Below, in pieces: positions 1 to 7,408 of a stretch of DNA of 62,514 bases. The stretch covers positions 1 through 62,514 of the forward strand of contig NHNK02000018.1 in the NCBI GenBank assembly GCA_002173415.2, written 5' to 3'. Position 1 is the stretch's first letter, and each line of letters starts with the position of its first letter. The notes under the pieces are model-generated. The model was not told the DNA's origin, searched no databases, and worked only from the letters and a program-made list of their open reading frames with translations. The DNA comes from Marinomonas agarivorans (lineage in GTDB: Bacteria; Pseudomonadota; Gammaproteobacteria; Pseudomonadales; Marinomonadaceae). The position numbers and the translations under genes were made by a program.

Positions 1-1448
1 AAACCCGTCACAGACTGGCACAAACAGGCAAAACAGGCGAACTCACCCGAGATCAACAAACCAACATTGCCACATCACACGGTAACCAAGCGGAAACCCT
101 ATGGAGCATTTACAGCAGCCTAAATGGCATCAGCACCCAAGGGTCCAGCAATCAACAGGCGTGGAATAACCAAAATCGTAACAGCGCCACAGTAAAAGCA
201 GGCACCCAGCAGATTGCCAAGGTCGATAATAACGACTTGAAGGCAAGACGTTTCAATCGGGATGAAGCCACTCTGCTTGATCAAGCCAGAGCGAAAATCA
301 ATGGCAATAAAGCGCTGAGTAAAGAAGAAAAACAAGCGGAGCAATACAAACTCAACGCCATTGCGTGTGCTGCTGTGAAATGTGCCGCTGGTATCTCGGA
401 CGATCATCAAACTGAAACCGCGCAACAACTAAGAGAGCTACAAAAACAAGGCGAAGTATTGGTTGCCAATGGTGCGGATATCATCGATACCTTACACGAT
501 TTAGGGGTGGAAACACCAAAAACAAGCGTAGGTAAAGATAGCCCAACAGAGCAAGAAAACGCCTTTAAATATGGCGTAGTTGATGTTGCCAATGATGTGT
601 TACTTAGCAACCGCACTTCTGCGGAAGCGATTGAAAAAATAGATGCCTATGCGACGCTGGCTAATACAAACCAGTATGATAACCCAGCATTACCGCACCA
701 ATCTGCGACAGAAGCAGACAAAGCGACCACACAGCAGGCGCTTGAAGTCACCAACAACTATGAGTACAACGAAGATCAAAAAATCCTCAACTCAATGAGT
801 GCACAGACTCATGAAGGTGATATTGATCCAGCATCAGGGCTTGTAATAGCAGCCGTTGGCGCTATTCCTGGTGTGAAAGTGGCTCAAAAAGCTGGTGAGA
901 AAATTGGGGATGCAGCTAAGAAGATCAAAGAATTAGCTAAGGGAGGTGATGGTGTAAATACAGTAAAAATACCTTCCAATATAAATACTGCAATTAATAA
1001 TAAAGTAAAACTTGTCGATCAAGATACACTTCCCCGAAGTGTAAAAAATACCTTTTTAGATGGACAGTACGCTACAGTAAAAACTACCGAATCAGTTGCT
1101 GTTTATAGGAAGTTTGGAGGCTCAGGTAATCAGGCTAAAGCGAATGGCAGTTTTGCCACAACTACTGAAAATGCATCGCGTTCTGATACTGCTGTCTTCC
1201 AAAAGTGGAGTAATCAGCGATTTGAGGCACAATTAGAAATCCCTGAAGGTAGTACAGTAAATATTGGCAAAGTTGCCCCACAGACATCTAAATCTGGAAA
1301 TAGCATCTATCATGGAGGTGGAGCAGATCAAATATTACTCCCTCAAAATTACCCAAATACTTGGATTAAAAGTGTGAAAGATGGAAAAACAGGTAAAACT
1401 TATACTTTAGATGAGTTTCAAAGTCTGTTCCCTGATCAATTTAAGTAA
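1..1448 (+). CDS. C-terminal part of a CdiA/filamentous haemagglutinin-type contact-dependent toxin (5' end outside window)
   Basis: The frame is open from base 3 with no stop, so this is the 3' end of a much longer gene; TTG at 237 is only an internal codon. The segment with AIACAAVKCAAGISDD followed by an ANDVLLSN stretch resembles the pretoxin region of two-partner-secreted CdiA exoproteins. From about base 955 the DNA becomes clearly AT-richer and the last 150 or so residues form a separate tip. The tip holds VYRKFGG, GSFATT, PEGSTVNIGKVAPQ and GGADQILLP. This spacing recalls ADP-ribosyltransferase/TNT-like NAD-binding toxins (Arg, then Ser/Thr strand, then Gln/Glu before LLP), but that is inference. 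A small gene follows directly, as expected for an immunity partner. The family class is fairly secure; the toxin activity is not. Confidence 0.72.
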   Translation, partial: TRHRLAQTGKTGELTRDQQTNIATSHGNQAETLWSIYSSLNGISTQGSSNQQAWNNQNRNSATVKAGTQQIAKVDNNDLKARRFNRDEATLLDQARAKINGNKALSKEEKQAEQYKLNAIACAAVKCAAGISDDHQTETAQQLRELQKQGEVLVANGADIIDTLHDLGVETPKTSVGKDSPTEQENAFKYGVVDVANDVLLSNRTSAEAIEKIDAYATLANTNQYDNPALPHQSATEADKATTQQALEVTNNYEYNEDQKILNSMSAQTHEGDIDPASGLVIAAVGAIPGVKVAQKAGEKIGDAAKKIKELAKGGDGVNTVKIPSNINTAINNKVKLVDQDTLPRSVKNTFLDGQYATVKTTESVAVYRKFGGSGNQAKANGSFATTTENASRSDTAVFQKWSNQRFEAQLEIPEGSTVNIGKVAPQTSKSGNSIYHGGGADQILLPQNYPNTWIKSVKDGKTGKTYTLDEFQSLFPDQFK

Positions 1449-1459
1449 AAGGTTTTGTG

Positions 1460-1753
1460 ATGACCCTGTCTATGAATGAAAAAAACTTATGTGACCAACT
1501 AGCTGATGTTATGGATTGCATAGAGAGTGTAATTGCTTCTATAGGTGAAACTCCATCTAATTATAAAGGCTTTGGCACTATTAAAAATATTGCCAAAAAT
1601 AAAGATAAAAATGGATTTAAAAACATTACTTTTTATTTAAATAATGAAGGTCGTATGCTTTATGATAATGGGGTCTATAGCGATGATTTAGATACAGAAA
1701 TGGAGAAAGCTTACTTAATAGTAGAGCAACTTGTTCCAACTCCAGACGGATAG
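1460..1753 (+). CDS. Probable immunity protein for the upstream toxin tip
   Basis: A 97-residue acidic soluble protein begins 11 bases after the toxin stop. AAGG at 1449-1452 sits seven bases before ATG 1460, so that start is preferred over GTG 1457. It has no signal peptide or membrane segment and I recognise no named family. Its AT-rich composition matches the toxin tip and differs from the DNA before base 950, so toxin tip and this gene look like one exchangeable cassette. Position and size fit CdiI-type immunity proteins, which bind and neutralise the cognate C-terminal toxin in the cytoplasm. The role is inferred from context alone. Confidence 0.6.
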   Translation: MTLSMNEKNLCDQLADVMDCIESVIASIGETPSNYKGFGTIKNIAKNKDKNGFKNITFYLNNEGRMLYDNGVYSDDLDTEMEKAYLIVEQLVPTPDG

Positions 1754-1817
1754 CCTTTCATGTACTGCCCATACATGAAAAATAAATAAAACGTCGTTCT
1801 TTAACAATGCAAAATTA

Positions 1818-1861
1818 AAAACCACTGGGGTTGTCGCAACGTCTGCAACGCCAGTGGTTTT
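1818..1861. terminator. Bidirectional hairpin between the immunity gene and the minus-strand 91-residue ORF
   Basis: The arms AAAACCACTGG (1818-1828) and CCAGTGGTTTT (1851-1861) are perfect 11-bp complements with A/T runs at both outer ends. It could end transcription from both sides of the convergent pair. Confidence 0.6.
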
Positions 1862-1875
1862 ACAGCTTGGTTTAG

Positions 1876-2151
1876 TTATTTGGCTTCTTCCTCATCCAGC
1901 AGCAATTTACCGCTTTTTTGTTTTAACTGCTCGATCACTTCATTGACCCAATAGGGGTTAATATCGTGTTCGGGTTTGAGGTAAAGATCGGCGATGGTTT
2001 GGTATTCTCGAATCGCTTTGATGAGGTTAATTACGTCAATGGTTGGAATAACCATGACGTTTTCACCCACTCTAATGGACTCGGCTAACTGGTTGAGTTG
2101 CTTCACTTTTTTATCCAGTTTCTCGCCATAGGTTTGTAAGCGCCAATCCAA
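1876..2151 (-). CDS. Small hypothetical protein next to the IS66 remnant
   Basis: A 91-residue ORF starts at TTG 2151, just after the stop of the IS66 transposase remnant on the same strand. It is charged, largely helical in appearance (LDKKVKQLNQLAES, then VIEQLKQKSGKLLLDEEEAK), and has no membrane segment. I do not recognise the family. The unusual start and the junction with a truncated transposase suggest either the tail of a disrupted gene or a passenger-type ORF. Whether it is expressed is unclear. Confidence 0.35.
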   Translation of the reverse strand: MDWRLQTYGEKLDKKVKQLNQLAESIRVGENVMVIPTIDVINLIKAIREYQTIADLYLKPEHDINPYWVNEVIEQLKQKSGKLLLDEEEAK

Positions 2152-2156
2152 CCCAC

Positions 2157-2348
2157 CTAGCGAAACTGACTATTCCATGGTAGCAAGGCTTCAATCTCTT
2201 CCAAGGTCTCTGCTTGTGACAGTGTCTGGAAAATCTGTTGCAAGTAGCTATGCGGGTTGAGCTGTTTCAGTTTTGCGCTCTCAATCAGGCTGTAAAGGTT
2301 CGCACTGGCATTCGCCCCCGCCTGACTAGTGCAGAACAGCCAATTCTT
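2157..2348 (-). pseudogene. IS66-family transposase (TnpC) C-terminal remnant
   Basis: The reverse strand reads NWLFCTSQAGANASANLY, then SLIESAKLKQLNPHSYLQQI and ETLEEIEALLPW, ending at TAG (2157-2159). This matches the conserved C-terminal tail of IS66 TnpC transposases (GANASANLYSLIE and IE-LLPW). The rest of the roughly 500-residue transposase is absent: a TGA lies in frame just upstream near 2350 and the DNA beyond 2350 is unrelated AT-rich sequence. It is a dead fragment marking past transposition beside the toxin locus. Confidence 0.8.
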
Positions 2349-2537
2349 TCAGTTTTATTATTCACAAATTCAAATAATAAGTTCGATTTAGGTGATTAAA
2401 TGTTTTTATATGTTGTTAGTTTTTAAAATCAAAATGCCGCTTCAATTAAGCCAAGTTATATTGAAAAAGTGAGGCAGCATAGGTAAAGGGATGCTTGCTT
2501 AATTACGGTTAGGCTATGTTAGGTTGAACTCGTACAA
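2349..2537. other. AT-rich intergenic stretch with no recognised feature
   Basis: This follows the transposase scrap and precedes the end of the thioesterase gene. I found no ORF with a plausible start, no clear hairpin and no recognisable insertion-sequence end. Confidence 0.4.
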
Positions 2538-2930
2538 TTAAGCTGAAAAAAGTTTTTCTAAATCATTCAATTCAATAGGGCGGCCATTTGGGCTAATAGA
2601 CGCTCCCGTCACTTTGGCCTTTACCATCAATTGATCGTCTGTCATGCGGCGTATCTCTTGAAAAAAATCAAACTTAAATCGAGATTGACGACAGGCGCTT
2701 GTGACAACCACAAATTGATCTCCGCTAACGAGTGAGCGTTTAAAATCCATTTCAATACGAGTCACAACCAAATAAATGCCGTCTTTGGTTAGCTGGGCAA
2801 AATCCAACCCTTTATCAAGCAAGAATTTATGACGGGCATGTTCAATATAATTTTGATAAACCGCATTATTTACAATGCCTTGTAAATCACATTCATAATC
2901 TCTTACTTCAAATTCGACTTTATGTCCCAT
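2538..2930 (-). CDS. Acyl-CoA thioesterase, 4-hydroxybenzoyl-CoA thioesterase (hot-dog) family
   Basis: The 130-residue protein has the usual length of a single hot-dog domain. The N-terminal motif VRDYECDLQGIVNNAVYQNYIEHAR contains the Asp and the downstream Y-x-x-Y-x-E-x-A-R pattern of the YbgC/FadM thioesterase group; the Asp is the catalytic residue in 4HBT-type enzymes. It lacks a signal peptide, so it should act on acyl-CoA in the cytoplasm. The natural substrate cannot be told from sequence. It is transcribed alone or with the adjacent yciH on the minus strand, 60 bases downstream of it. Confidence 0.85.
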   Translation of the reverse strand: MGHKVEFEVRDYECDLQGIVNNAVYQNYIEHARHKFLLDKGLDFAQLTKDGIYLVVTRIEMDFKRSLVSGDQFVVVTSACRQSRFKFDFFQEIRRMTDDQLMVKAKVTGASISPNGRPIELNDLEKLFSA

Positions 2931-2990
2931 AATCTATATTTCCTTTTTAGTGTTGTATTGCTAGCGGAATCATTAAGCAGCAAAAATGGC

Positions 2991-3341
2991 TTATGCTCCA
3001 CCAGCTTTTTTAGCGTGGATGCCTTTTTTGCTTAGCAAATCCAGTAGTTTATCACGATTATCGCCTTGAATTTCGATATTGCCTGCTTTTACTGCACCAC
3101 CTGTGCCGCAGGCTGCTTTTAATTGTTTAGCGAATTGTTTTAGTTCTGCTTCTGTCATGGCCAACCCTGTGATAACGGTGACACCTTTGCCTTTACGTCC
3201 CTTTGTTTCTAATAAAAGGCGAACTTTGCCATCCCCTAAAACTTGCTCTTTCTGATCACATTGGCAGTTAGGTTTGTATTCTTGGCAAGCGGAACACAGT
3301 TGTGAGCTGTCGGTTGAATAAACAAGGTTGCTTTTTTTCAT
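2991..3341 (-). CDS. yciH: YciH, SUI1/eIF1-family translation factor
   Basis: The 116-residue protein has the SUI1 core (VRLLLETKGRKGKGVTVITGL, then LAAACGTGGAVK-like KAACGTGGAVKAGNIEIQGD) typical of bacterial eIF1 homologues. The N-terminus carries four cysteines (CSAC and CQC), also seen in many YciH proteins. In E. coli the homologue affects start-site fidelity by acting on the 30S initiation complex. The length and motif order are normal. Confidence 0.92.
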   Translation of the reverse strand: MKKSNLVYSTDSSQLCSACQEYKPNCQCDQKEQVLGDGKVRLLLETKGRKGKGVTVITGLAMTEAELKQFAKQLKAACGTGGAVKAGNIEIQGDNRDKLLDLLSKKGIHAKKAGGA

Positions 3342-3389
3342 GAAGATACTCTTTTTTACGCGTCGTTTTAATTGGATTATATCGCTAAG

Positions 3390-4130
3390 CTACATGGTAA
3401 CTTGATAAGGTTGTAAATAGTTTAGGACAGACTGAAAACTGTTTTCGATTGGTGCTGTAACACAAATGTTTTCTTTAGTAATAGGGTGCGTAAACGTCAT
3501 ACTGTGGGCGTGTAAGAGTAACCTTACTGGTAAAGCCAAACTGGTAAGTAGTTTGTTGTGATGGCGGCAGCCATAACGTGTATCGCCAAGTAGAGGATGT
3601 CGTATGTGTTTAAAATGACGTCGAATCTGGTGTTTGCGACCTTGCTCTGTATTTACTTTAAGTAGGCTACAACGGGTTGAGGGGTATTTGCTAACAGGGT
3701 GAGGCAAAATATACTGAGACAAGGATTGAAAGTGGGTTACAGCGGCTTTTTCTGTTCCTTCAATTTTAAATCTTGCTCGTCCTTTTACCTCATTTAATTT
3801 TGCTAATGGAGAATCAATTGTTCCTATTGATTGTGGGTGTCCACGTACAAGACATAAATAGTGTTTTTCGACAGCTTGTTGTTCAAAAAGGGAGCACAAC
3901 ATAGTTGCAATATCCGAGGACAAGGCTAATAACAAGGCTCCAGATGTCCCTCTGTCTAGGCGATGTACAGGGTAAACCCATTTCCCCAATTGTTGATTGA
4001 GACGTTGTACAACGGCATCCAGCTCTTGACTCGCCAATGCGGTTCTATGAACTAACAAACCGGAAGGTTTATTAATAATCACCAAGTGATCATCTTGATA
4101 CAAAATATCGAGTAACTGGTCATCAACCAT
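3390..4130 (-). CDS. truC: tRNA pseudouridine(65) synthase TruC
   Basis: A RluA-family pseudouridine synthase with the catalytic motif VHRLDRGTSG (Asp nucleophile) and the TruC pattern ILYQDDHLVIINKPSGLLVHR at the start. GRKHQIRRHFKHIRHPLLGD is the usual C-terminal core motif. An in-frame ATG exists at 4220, but AAGG lies just ahead of ATG 4130 and the conserved TruC N-terminus begins there, so I choose 4130 (246 residues, close to E. coli TruC). It modifies U65 of certain tRNAs. No S4 domain is present, consistent with TruC rather than RluC/D. Confidence 0.88.
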   Translation of the reverse strand: MVDDQLLDILYQDDHLVIINKPSGLLVHRTALASQELDAVVQRLNQQLGKWVYPVHRLDRGTSGALLLALSSDIATMLCSLFEQQAVEKHYLCLVRGHPQSIGTIDSPLAKLNEVKGRARFKIEGTEKAAVTHFQSLSQYILPHPVSKYPSTRCSLLKVNTEQGRKHQIRRHFKHIRHPLLGDTRYGCRHHNKLLTSLALPVRLLLHAHSMTFTHPITKENICVTAPIENSFQSVLNYLQPYQVTM

Positions 4131-4266
4131 ACATTGCCTTGCGCCTGAATCTGCGGGTCTTAATTTTTCCGCTCGCATTTTACAAAAGTACGCTGCGTAT
4201 GAAAACATTACCCCAACCAATTGATTGCAAACACTCTCATTGCTTTATTAGGGAATTGGACAAACT

Positions 4267-4297
4267 AAAAACGGCTTCCACGGAAGCCGTTTTTTTA
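4267..4297. terminator. Rho-independent terminator
   Basis: ACGGCTTCC (4271-4279) pairs perfectly with GGAAGCCGT (4282-4290), flanked by A4-5 on the left and T7 on the right. It can act in both directions. It lies just upstream of truC, so it most likely stops transcription arriving from the left on the plus strand or from the DUF1330 gene on the minus strand. Confidence 0.8.
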
Positions 4298-4378
4298 TTC
4301 TAAGTCTATAGTGAACGTAACATCACTCTAACAATATTGCTGTTTCACAGTGAAAATTCACGCATGAAATTGGTTGAA

Positions 4379-4768
4379 TTAATTAGTAGGGGCAGAAAAT
4401 TCTTCCACAATAACAATGTTGGAATAATCCACTGCCTTCCTTCTTAAATGCACTATTTTTTGATATTCCTTAGAATGATACCAATTTAGTGCTTTTTTCT
4501 TGGACGGAAACTCCAGTACAACGCTCCAATTATGATTCCAATTGCCTTCCTTTAAATCAACAGCAGGAGTCGCAACAAGTGCTTTTCCACCATATTTAGC
4601 AACGATTGGTGGCACTTTTTGACCATAAGTACTAAAAAATAACTCATGATTTTTTATGTTGATCTGTATAAGAGCGTAGCCTTTTTTATTACCTGCTAAC
4701 GCTTCTAATGGCGTAAGAAATACCGATAATAAAATTACTAAGTTAAAACTGAGCAAAAACTTTTTCAT
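4379..4768 (-). CDS. Secreted DUF1330-domain protein
   Basis: The 129-residue protein begins with a clear signal peptide (MKKFLLSFNLVILLSVFLTPLEALA, likely cut before GNKKGY). The mature part has the DUF1330 pattern: GYALIQINIKNHELFFSTYGQKVPPIVAKYGGK, then WSVVLEFPSKKKALNWYHSKEYQKI. This is a ferredoxin-like dimeric alpha/beta-barrel fold usually cytoplasmic, so a periplasmic version is less common. It is divergently transcribed from a LysR-type regulator with under 100 bases between them, suggesting control by that regulator. Biochemical role unknown. Confidence 0.82.
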   Translation of the reverse strand: MKKFLLSFNLVILLSVFLTPLEALAGNKKGYALIQINIKNHELFFSTYGQKVPPIVAKYGGKALVATPAVDLKEGNWNHNWSVVLEFPSKKKALNWYHSKEYQKIVHLRRKAVDYSNIVIVEEFSAPTN

Positions 4769-4802
4769 ATTTACACCTTTCTCTTGTTGTGTTTTTCGTT
4801 AT

Positions 4803-4815
4803 AGACATTGTGTCT
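4803..4815. promoter_or_regulatory. Palindrome in the DUF1330/LysR divergent promoter
   Basis: AGACA-TTG-TGTCT is a perfect 5-bp dyad with a 3-base centre between the two divergent genes. It is the best candidate operator for the adjacent LysR-type regulator; no binding data are available. Confidence 0.45.
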
Positions 4816-4859
4816 TTCATCATAATAAGATGAGGATAAATGCAAATAAAGGAGCGATT

Positions 4860-5735
4860 ATGCCTGCCAAAGTTGCAATTTTGCACAGCAAGATATGGGC
4901 GCAACTGCCTTACTTTCTCTCGTTATCAGAATTAAAGAAAATTGATAAGGCTTGTCAAAAACTTGGTGTAAATAGAACCACTATTTCAAGAAATATTGCT
5001 GCTTTAGAAAGCGAACTAGAAGTGTCTTTATTTATAAAAAATGGCCCATTCTATGAATTGACAAAAGAAGGGGAGAAGCTCTATCAGGCCTCAAAAGCAG
5101 TAAACACTATCTTGATTGACTCACAAAGGGAAATACAAGGAAAAAACCAAATAATTGAAGGCAACTTAAAAGTAAGCGCCCCAGTCCATTTGGTAACAAA
5201 GCTACTCGTAAACCCGCTTGCAGAATTCAGTGCGAAATATCCACAAATAAGTCTCAATATCGACATTACTCATAACTTGCTAAAACTTGATAAATTAGAA
5301 ACAGACATCGTTATTAGAATTTCAAAATCACCTCCTGAAGATCTGGTCGGCAGACCATTTGGCCCTTTAAGAATGGCTTTCTATGCAGACAAAGAAAAAG
5401 TCGGCTTTAAAGAAAAAAAGACTTTAATCTGGAAGGATAAAATTAGTGAACAACTGGAATGGGTAGAAGAAGATTTCACCGAATTAAAAAATTCCATTAA
5501 CGTAAACGACCTTCTTGTTACCCAAGAACTGATTGCTAGTGGGGCAGGGGTAGGCTACTTACCCTGTTTTTTAGCCGAAACAGACCCGCGTTTAGAAAGA
5601 GTCTCTAAAGTATATACTGACCATGGCTGGAACATTTGGATATTGGTACATAAAGACAAGAAAGACATAAAGAGAATTCGAGTTTTTCTGGACGTAATTT
5701 TTGACTATTTTTCTCGACTAAAAAATAATATTTAG
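4860..5735 (+). CDS. LysR-family transcriptional regulator
   Basis: The 291-residue protein has an N-terminal winged helix-turn-helix (ACQKLGVNRTTISRNIAALESELEVSLFIKNG) and a C-terminal substrate-binding-type effector domain (EGNLKVSAPVHLVTKLLVNPLAEFSAKYPQISLNI). ATG 4860 is chosen over ATG 4830 because AAAGGAG at 4848-4853 is optimally placed for it. It is divergent from the secreted DUF1330 gene, its likely target. The short spacing and a palindrome between the genes fit the usual LysR autoregulation arrangement. The effector is unknown. The HTH is slightly further from the N-terminus than in typical LysR proteins. Confidence 0.85.
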   Translation: MPAKVAILHSKIWAQLPYFLSLSELKKIDKACQKLGVNRTTISRNIAALESELEVSLFIKNGPFYELTKEGEKLYQASKAVNTILIDSQREIQGKNQIIEGNLKVSAPVHLVTKLLVNPLAEFSAKYPQISLNIDITHNLLKLDKLETDIVIRISKSPPEDLVGRPFGPLRMAFYADKEKVGFKEKKTLIWKDKISEQLEWVEEDFTELKNSINVNDLLVTQELIASGAGVGYLPCFLAETDPRLERVSKVYTDHGWNIWILVHKDKKDIKRIRVFLDVIFDYFSRLKNNI

Positions 5736-5799
5736 TATGTTTTTAGGCAGGCCAAAAAATTAGAGAGAGTGATCGTTTCACACTCTGCCTCCAAATGCT

Positions 5800-6750
5800 T
5801 TATGAATCATTAGAGGTGATTACCTCAACAAAGTTTGTCAGTTTCTGTTGTGCGATATTGGCCAGTTTTTGCATGGCGCCATCGCTAGCCCAGGCTACAT
5901 GGGGGGTTAGCAAAAAATTAGGATAATCGGTTAACGCTTGCAAAGGGTGGTCAGCAGGCATGGGTTCTTGGGTGGCAACGTCAAATGCGGCACCAGCAAT
6001 TTGTTGTGTTTTAATTGCAGTGGATAACGCGGTTTCAGAAACAAGGCCGCCACGACCTGTATTAATGAGTAGGGTTGAAGGCTTCATCAGGGCAAACTCT
6101 GCTTCAGCAATCATATTTTTTGTGTTGTCGGTAAGTGGACAGTGTAACGTAATAACATCGGCTATTTTTAAGGCTCTTTCAAAAGGTAAATACCCTTCTC
6201 GACACTGCGTTTGGCCTTTGCGTTCGGCAAAATACGTGTTCATGTTAAATGCTTCGGCAATATTTTTTACTCTTTGACCTAGTGCGCCGCTGCCAATAAT
6301 GATCATGTTGGTATTGGCAAGGTCGGTTAAAGGGAAGTCACGTAGGCAAAAATGATCTGAGTTGGCCCATTTCCCGTCTTTCATAGCCTGTTGGTAAGAC
6401 AGTAGGTTACGTTTTAGAGCCAACAGCATGGCAAAGGTATGTTCTGGTACTGTGTCGGTGGAATACCCTTCGATATTATCTACTTGGATTTGGTTTGCTT
6501 GACAATAGCTTAAGTCTACGTTGTTCGTGCCTGTTGCTAGAATGAGAATGTATTTTACTTTCGGTGCCTGCGAGAGTATGTCGGCATTTAAGATGACTTT
6601 GTTGGTAATCACAATATCGGCATTTTGTATTCTACTGAGCGTGTCGGAGGCATCCGTTATTTGATACTCATCGTAGTGAGATACAAGGTCTGAAAAGTCG
6701 AAGCGTGTATTGGCGGCAAATGAACCGCGATCTAAAAAAACAGCTTTCAT
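5800..6750 (-). CDS. D-2-hydroxyacid dehydrogenase (hydroxypyruvate/glycerate dehydrogenase type)
   Basis: The 316-residue protein has the D-isomer-specific dehydrogenase layout. The NAD-binding loop is IIGSGALGQRV (a variant of GxGxxG), with catalytic Arg in NTGRGG, Glu in TQEPMP and His in TPHVAWAS. Its sequence resembles HprA-like enzymes, which reduce hydroxypyruvate or glyoxylate with NAD(P)H in the cytoplasm. The substrate is not certain. The Ser in place of the usual central Gly variant (GSGALG rather than GLGxIG) is within family range. It ends nine bases after the tesA coordinates begin on the same strand, so the pair may be cotranscribed, with tesA first. Confidence 0.87.
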   Translation of the reverse strand: MKAVFLDRGSFAANTRFDFSDLVSHYDEYQITDASDTLSRIQNADIVITNKVILNADILSQAPKVKYILILATGTNNVDLSYCQANQIQVDNIEGYSTDTVPEHTFAMLLALKRNLLSYQQAMKDGKWANSDHFCLRDFPLTDLANTNMIIIGSGALGQRVKNIAEAFNMNTYFAERKGQTQCREGYLPFERALKIADVITLHCPLTDNTKNMIAEAEFALMKPSTLLINTGRGGLVSETALSTAIKTQQIAGAAFDVATQEPMPADHPLQALTDYPNFLLTPHVAWASDGAMQKLANIAQQKLTNFVEVITSNDS

Positions 6751-6759
6751 ACAATTTCC

Positions 6760-7377
6760 TTATTTTTGCATTAGTAGGGGACGTATAACAGGCATAATGT
6801 TTTCCAACACTTTTATTTGGCCTTCGGCATTAGGGTGCAGACCATCTGGTAACATTAATTCAGGGTTGAGAGCGACCTTGTCGAGCATAAAGGGAACAAG
6901 TGTTAGTTTGTGTTGCTCGGCAAGCTCTTGAAACAATTTAAAGAAGGCTTCGCTATAGCGTTTGCCATAGTTAGGCGGAATACGATTACCAAGTAATAGC
7001 ACTTTCGCTTGAGATTGCTGTGCTGCATTTATCATGAAGAGTAAATTTTCTTTGGTTTTTGTTAAAGGATAACCGCGTAAGGCATCATTAGCGCCTAATT
7101 CTAAGATAACAATGTCGGGTTGGTTTTTTGCCAATAAGTCAGGGAGTCTTGAGCGTCCTCCTTGAGTGGTTTCGCCACTAATACTGGCGTTAGTAATATG
7201 TAAGTCAGGGTAGTCTGTTTGCAGTTGCTGTTCTAGCAAAGCTACCCAACCTTTTTTTATGGGGAGTTGGTATGCGGCACTCAAGCTGTCGCCCATTACC
7301 AAAATAGACGTTGCAAACAATTTAGTACTGAAGACGGTGGTTAGTAGCATGGTGCTGATTAACCAGAAACGAAACAT
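6760..7377 (-). CDS. tesA: TesA-like periplasmic acyl-CoA thioesterase I / lysophospholipase, SGNH hydrolase
   Basis: Block I is ILVMGDSLSAAY (nucleophile Ser), block III is ELGANDALRG and block V is DGLHPN, giving the SGNH Ser-Asp-His set. ATG 7377 gives a clean signal peptide (MFRFWLISTMLLTTVFSTKLFA) and an AGG sits close upstream, so the mature enzyme is periplasmic; ATG 7410 is an alternative adding 11 residues. The reading frame can be extended further but would run into ybbA. Divergent placement from ybbA-ybbP is the same as in E. coli, which supports the assignment. Confidence 0.92.
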   Translation of the reverse strand: MFRFWLISTMLLTTVFSTKLFATSILVMGDSLSAAYQLPIKKGWVALLEQQLQTDYPDLHITNASISGETTQGGRSRLPDLLAKNQPDIVILELGANDALRGYPLTKTKENLLFMINAAQQSQAKVLLLGNRIPPNYGKRYSEAFFKLFQELAEQHKLTLVPFMLDKVALNPELMLPDGLHPNAEGQIKVLENIMPVIRPLLMQK

Positions 7378-7408
7378 TGACCTATTCACTGTAGAGTATT
7401 TTTGATTC

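Noticed and set aside
237-239. TTG as start of the toxin gene
   Set aside because: The same frame is open to the left edge and continues the exoprotein-like sequence.
120-616. Minus-strand ORFs opposite the CdiA-like gene (69 and 102 residues)
   Set aside because: They are shadows of the coding frame on the plus strand, with no ribosome binding site or family match.
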